From positions 1 to 36,057 of the forward strand of contig DATIVK010000213.1 of NCBI GenBank assembly GCA_035465955.1: a stretch of 36,057 nucleotides of DNA, in the 5' to 3' direction. Below are positions 34,335 to 36,057 of this stretch, in pieces; positions within the stretch are counted from its first letter, which is position 1, and every line of letters starts with the position of its first letter. A model generated the notes under the pieces. That model searched no databases. It was not told the origin of the DNA and saw nothing but the letters and a program-made list of their open reading frames with translations. The position numbers and the translations under genes are program-made. The DNA comes from DATIVK01 sp035465955. GTDB lineage: Bacteria > Myxococcota > Myxococcia > Myxococcales > Anaeromyxobacteraceae.

Positions 34335-35236
34335 ACAACCTGGCGCTCCTCGCGGTCGCCTTCCTCGCCGGGATCCTCCTCCGGCGGACCGGCCGCTTCC
34401 CCGACAGCACCCCGATCGCGCTCAACGGCTTCGTGATCCACGTGTCGCTGCCCGCGGTCACGCTGCTGCACTTGCACCGGCTCCAGCTCGACCGCTCGCT
34501 CGTGCTCACGGCGCTCATGCCCTGGCTCTTCTTCGGGGCGGCCTGGGTGTTCTACAAGGCGATCGGTCGCGCGGCGGGGCTCAAGGAGCGGACGATCGGG
34601 GCGCTCATCCTCGTCACGGGGCTCGGCAACACCTCGTTCGTCGGCCTGCCGATGATCGAGGCCTGGTACGGCAAGGAGTGGATCGGCGTGGGCGTGGTCG
34701 CCGACCAGCTCGGCTCGTTCCTCGTCCTCTCGACGCTCGGCATCCTGACGGCCACCGCCTACTCCTCGGGCGCCACGTCGCCCCGGGAGCTGGCGCGCCG
34801 GGTCGTCCTCTTCCCCCCGTTCCAGGCGCTGGTGGTCGCGGTGCTCCTGCGGCCGTTCAGCTACCCGGACGTGATGGTCTCGGTCCTCCAGAAGCTGGCC
34901 GACACGCTCACGCCGCTCGCCCTCGCCTCGGTCGGCTTCCAGCTCCGCTTCCGGCTCGCCGAAGGCGTCGCCCGCCCGCTGGGGCTCGGGCTGCTCTACA
35001 AGCTCGTGCTGGGGCCGGCCCTCGTCGCGTTGCTCTACGTGGTGCTCCTGCGCGACGGCGGGCCGGTCATGCGCGTGACCATCTTCGAGGCCGCCATGGC
35101 CCCGATGATCACGGCGGGGATCATCGCCGCCGACCACGACCTCGACCCGCCGCTCGTCTCCCTCCTCGTCGGCGTCGGGATCCCGCTGTCCTTCCTGACG
35201 CTCGCGGGGTGGTGGTGGATCCTGAGGGCGGTCTGA
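34331..35236 (+). CDS. AEC (auxin efflux carrier)-family permease
   Basis: A 301-residue protein with about ten membrane segments, of the AEC/BASS-like fold. Two inverted halves are visible, with LNGFVIHVSLPAVTLL in the first and LADTLTPLALASVGFQL in the second, each with the broken helix around Pro. GLGNTSFVGLPMIEAWYG is the other signature. Bacterial members export or import dicarboxylates or similar anions; substrate cannot be told here. ATG 34331 overlaps the SpoIIM-like stop, so it belongs to the same transcript. The following 143 bases, up to the IS end, hold nothing I recognise. Confidence 0.9.
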   Translation: MNNLALLAVAFLAGILLRRTGRFPDSTPIALNGFVIHVSLPAVTLLHLHRLQLDRSLVLTALMPWLFFGAAWVFYKAIGRAAGLKERTIGALILVTGLGNTSFVGLPMIEAWYGKEWIGVGVVADQLGSFLVLSTLGILTATAYSSGATSPRELARRVVLFPPFQALVVAVLLRPFSYPDVMVSVLQKLADTLTPLALASVGFQLRFRLAEGVARPLGLGLLYKLVLGPALVALLYVVLLRDGGPVMRVTIFEAAMAPMITAGIIAADHDLDPPLVSLLVGVGIPLSFLTLAGWWWILRAV

Positions 35237-35432
35237 GGCCTGTCTCCGTGGCGTGAGCTGAACGTCCCCTCGTCATCGAGCAAACGATCCCACACAAGTC
35301 GCGTCCCGGAGGTCGCGCCGCATGGCGCCTCTGATCCGCGGTGCGTCGCGGTGATGGCTCGCGACTCGGGGCTGATGGCCTAGCAGGCTGTTGAAGAACG
35401 CGCGCCGCGAGCGGCCCCCACCATGGTGTTCA

Positions 35433-35473
35433 TCCCCTCTCCCCCACCGGGGGAGAGGGTCAGGGTGAGGGGG
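35433..35473. repeat. Hairpin repeat, copy 5 (inside IS remnant, inverted)
   Basis: CCCCTCTCCCCC-ACC-GGGGGAGAGGG followed by TCAGGGTGAGGGG: the reverse-oriented form of the family. It lies ~35 bases inside the left IS end, after the transposase stop. Confidence 0.65.
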
Positions 35474-35482
35474 CGACCACGG

Positions 35483-35911
35483 CTACGCAGGTATCAGCTT
35501 GGCGATCCGGAGCAGGTTGTAGGCGGCGGCGACGAGGTTTGCCGCGAGCTGCGTGCGCGGCCGCCCTCTGAATCGGGTCTTCGTGAAGCTTGCGACGGTC
35601 TTCGTCCAGCCGAAGATCTCCTCGACCCGCTTCCTGACGCGCTGGCTGATGGCGTAGCCGGCGTGCCGAACGGTTCGGCCGTCCACGGCCGAGCGCCGTC
35701 GCTTGTCACGGGGCTGCGCGACGTGCGGCGTGATCCCGCGCTCGCGGCAGGCTTGGACGAAGTCAGCCGTGTCGTAGCCGGCGTCGGCGCCGAGCGTTAC
35801 GCCGTCGGCGTCGGGGACGTGCTCGTCGAGCATCGCCAGTGCGCCGACGCGCTCGCCGTAGCCCGTCGCCGGTTCGACGCGCAGCCTCGGCGCGATGTCC
35901 TGCTCCCTCAC
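35483..35911 (-). pseudogene. IS5-family DDE transposase, C-terminal fragment
   Basis: A 142-codon frame that corresponds to the last third of an IS5/DDE_Tnp_1 transposase. The second catalytic Asp is in TLGADAGYDTADF and the Glu in RKRVEEIFGWTKT; the C-terminus AANLVAAAYNLLRIAKL is typical. The N-terminal ~200 residues, with the first Asp, are missing: the frame begins at a GTG inside hairpin repeat copy 6, so the 5' part has been replaced or deleted at that repeat. Not functional on its own. Confidence 0.85.
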
Positions 35912-35943
35912 CCTAGCCCTCTCCCTCGATGAGGGAGAGGGGA
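35904..35943. repeat. Hairpin repeat, copy 6 (at the transposase deletion junction)
   Basis: TCCCTCACCCTAGCCCTCTC, then CCTCGATGAGG and GGAGAGGGG, forming a stem. It lies where the transposase loses homology and supplies its apparent GTG start. Confidence 0.65.
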
Positions 35944-35996
35944 CGGTTCCAAGGGGGACGCCTCGTTTCTCAACAGCCTGCTAGACCCAATGCCGC

Positions 35997-36057
35997 TCAC
36001 TTTGCGGCCCTCCGCTTGCGGGGGTAGTTGCTCATCTTGATCTTCAAGGCGCGGGGG
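35997..36057 (-). CDS. End of a second possible transposase (5' part outside window)
   Basis: Nineteen codons before TGA on the minus strand read PRALKIKMSNYPRKRRAAK. Basic tails of the type KMSNYPxKRR are found at the end of some IS4-type transposases. The stretch is too short for a firm call, and the gene runs off the window. Confidence 0.3.
   Translation of the reverse strand, partial: PRALKIKMSNYPRKRRAAK

Larger units (their letters stand above)
35380..35984. mobile_element. Deleted IS5-type insertion sequence
   Basis: Both ends carry the inverted repeat CTAGCAGGCTGTTGA followed by AGAACG (left, 35380-35400) or GAAACG (right, 35964-35984, read on the minus strand). The outer CTAG on each side fits the 4-base YTAR target duplication of the IS5 group. 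The element is 605 bases, less than half the usual ~1.3 kb, and contains only the C-terminal third of the transposase. Two inverted copies of the hairpin repeat lie just inside its ends. It is likely immobile by itself but could be moved by a full-length relative. Confidence 0.75.

Overview
The window is about 72% G+C and almost fully coding. The sigma54 regulator, multihaem cytochrome, Cys-rich lipoproteins, Ig-like surface protein and two Ehr-type membrane complexes suggest an anaerobic or facultative myxobacterium (Myxococcota), perhaps close to Anaeromyxobacter. That placement is inferred from gene content and composition, not from a marker gene.

Layout. 1-5.5 kb: end of a Cys-rich secreted protein, a two-gene MaoC-like hydratase pair (-), a Phd/VapC toxin-antitoxin pair, a FrnE/DsbA-family gene with an in-frame TGA at its first catalytic cysteine (a probable selenoprotein), coaE plus a secreted protein (-), a tetrahaem cytochrome c and engB. 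5.6-13.9 kb: a 765-residue Ig-like/Cys-rich lipoprotein, an unknown gene with a probable CTG start behind greB (-), metF, carB and a TPR protein (-). 13.9-15.7 kb: two tRNA-Glu genes, an exonuclease/endonuclease/phosphatase-family lipoprotein, a second antitoxin with a deleted toxin remnant, and tRNA-Lys.

15.9-32.5 kb is the most unusual part. Two complete six-gene clusters, each in the order NuoL/HyfB-like, NuoH/HyfC-like, HyfE-like, NuoN/HyfF-like, fused NuoCD/HyfG-like, and ferredoxin-NuoB fusion, face away from each other. Between them lie an NtrC-type sigma54 activator whose receiver domain has lost its phosphorylation residues and a stand-alone receiver-like protein that has also lost them. 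Both large subunits lack the four [NiFe] cysteines, so these are energy-converting hydrogenase-related (Ehr) complexes rather than hydrogenases. Each cluster has a near-identical -24/-12 promoter, and three copies of the palindrome GTGCCG-N3-CGGCAC lie at activator-site distance. The likely reading is that one activator controls two diverged ion-pumping or reverse-electron-transfer complexes.

32.6-36.06 kb: an RDD membrane protein, a SpoIIM-family protein and an AEC-family permease, translationally coupled at their junctions, then a deleted IS5-type element (35380-35984) beside the end of what may be another transposase. A hairpin-forming repeat, roughly CCCTCACCCT plus an inverted C/G-rich stem, occurs six times, only between genes or within the IS remnant. 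The longest stretch without a gene (outside the IS element) is about 150 bases.
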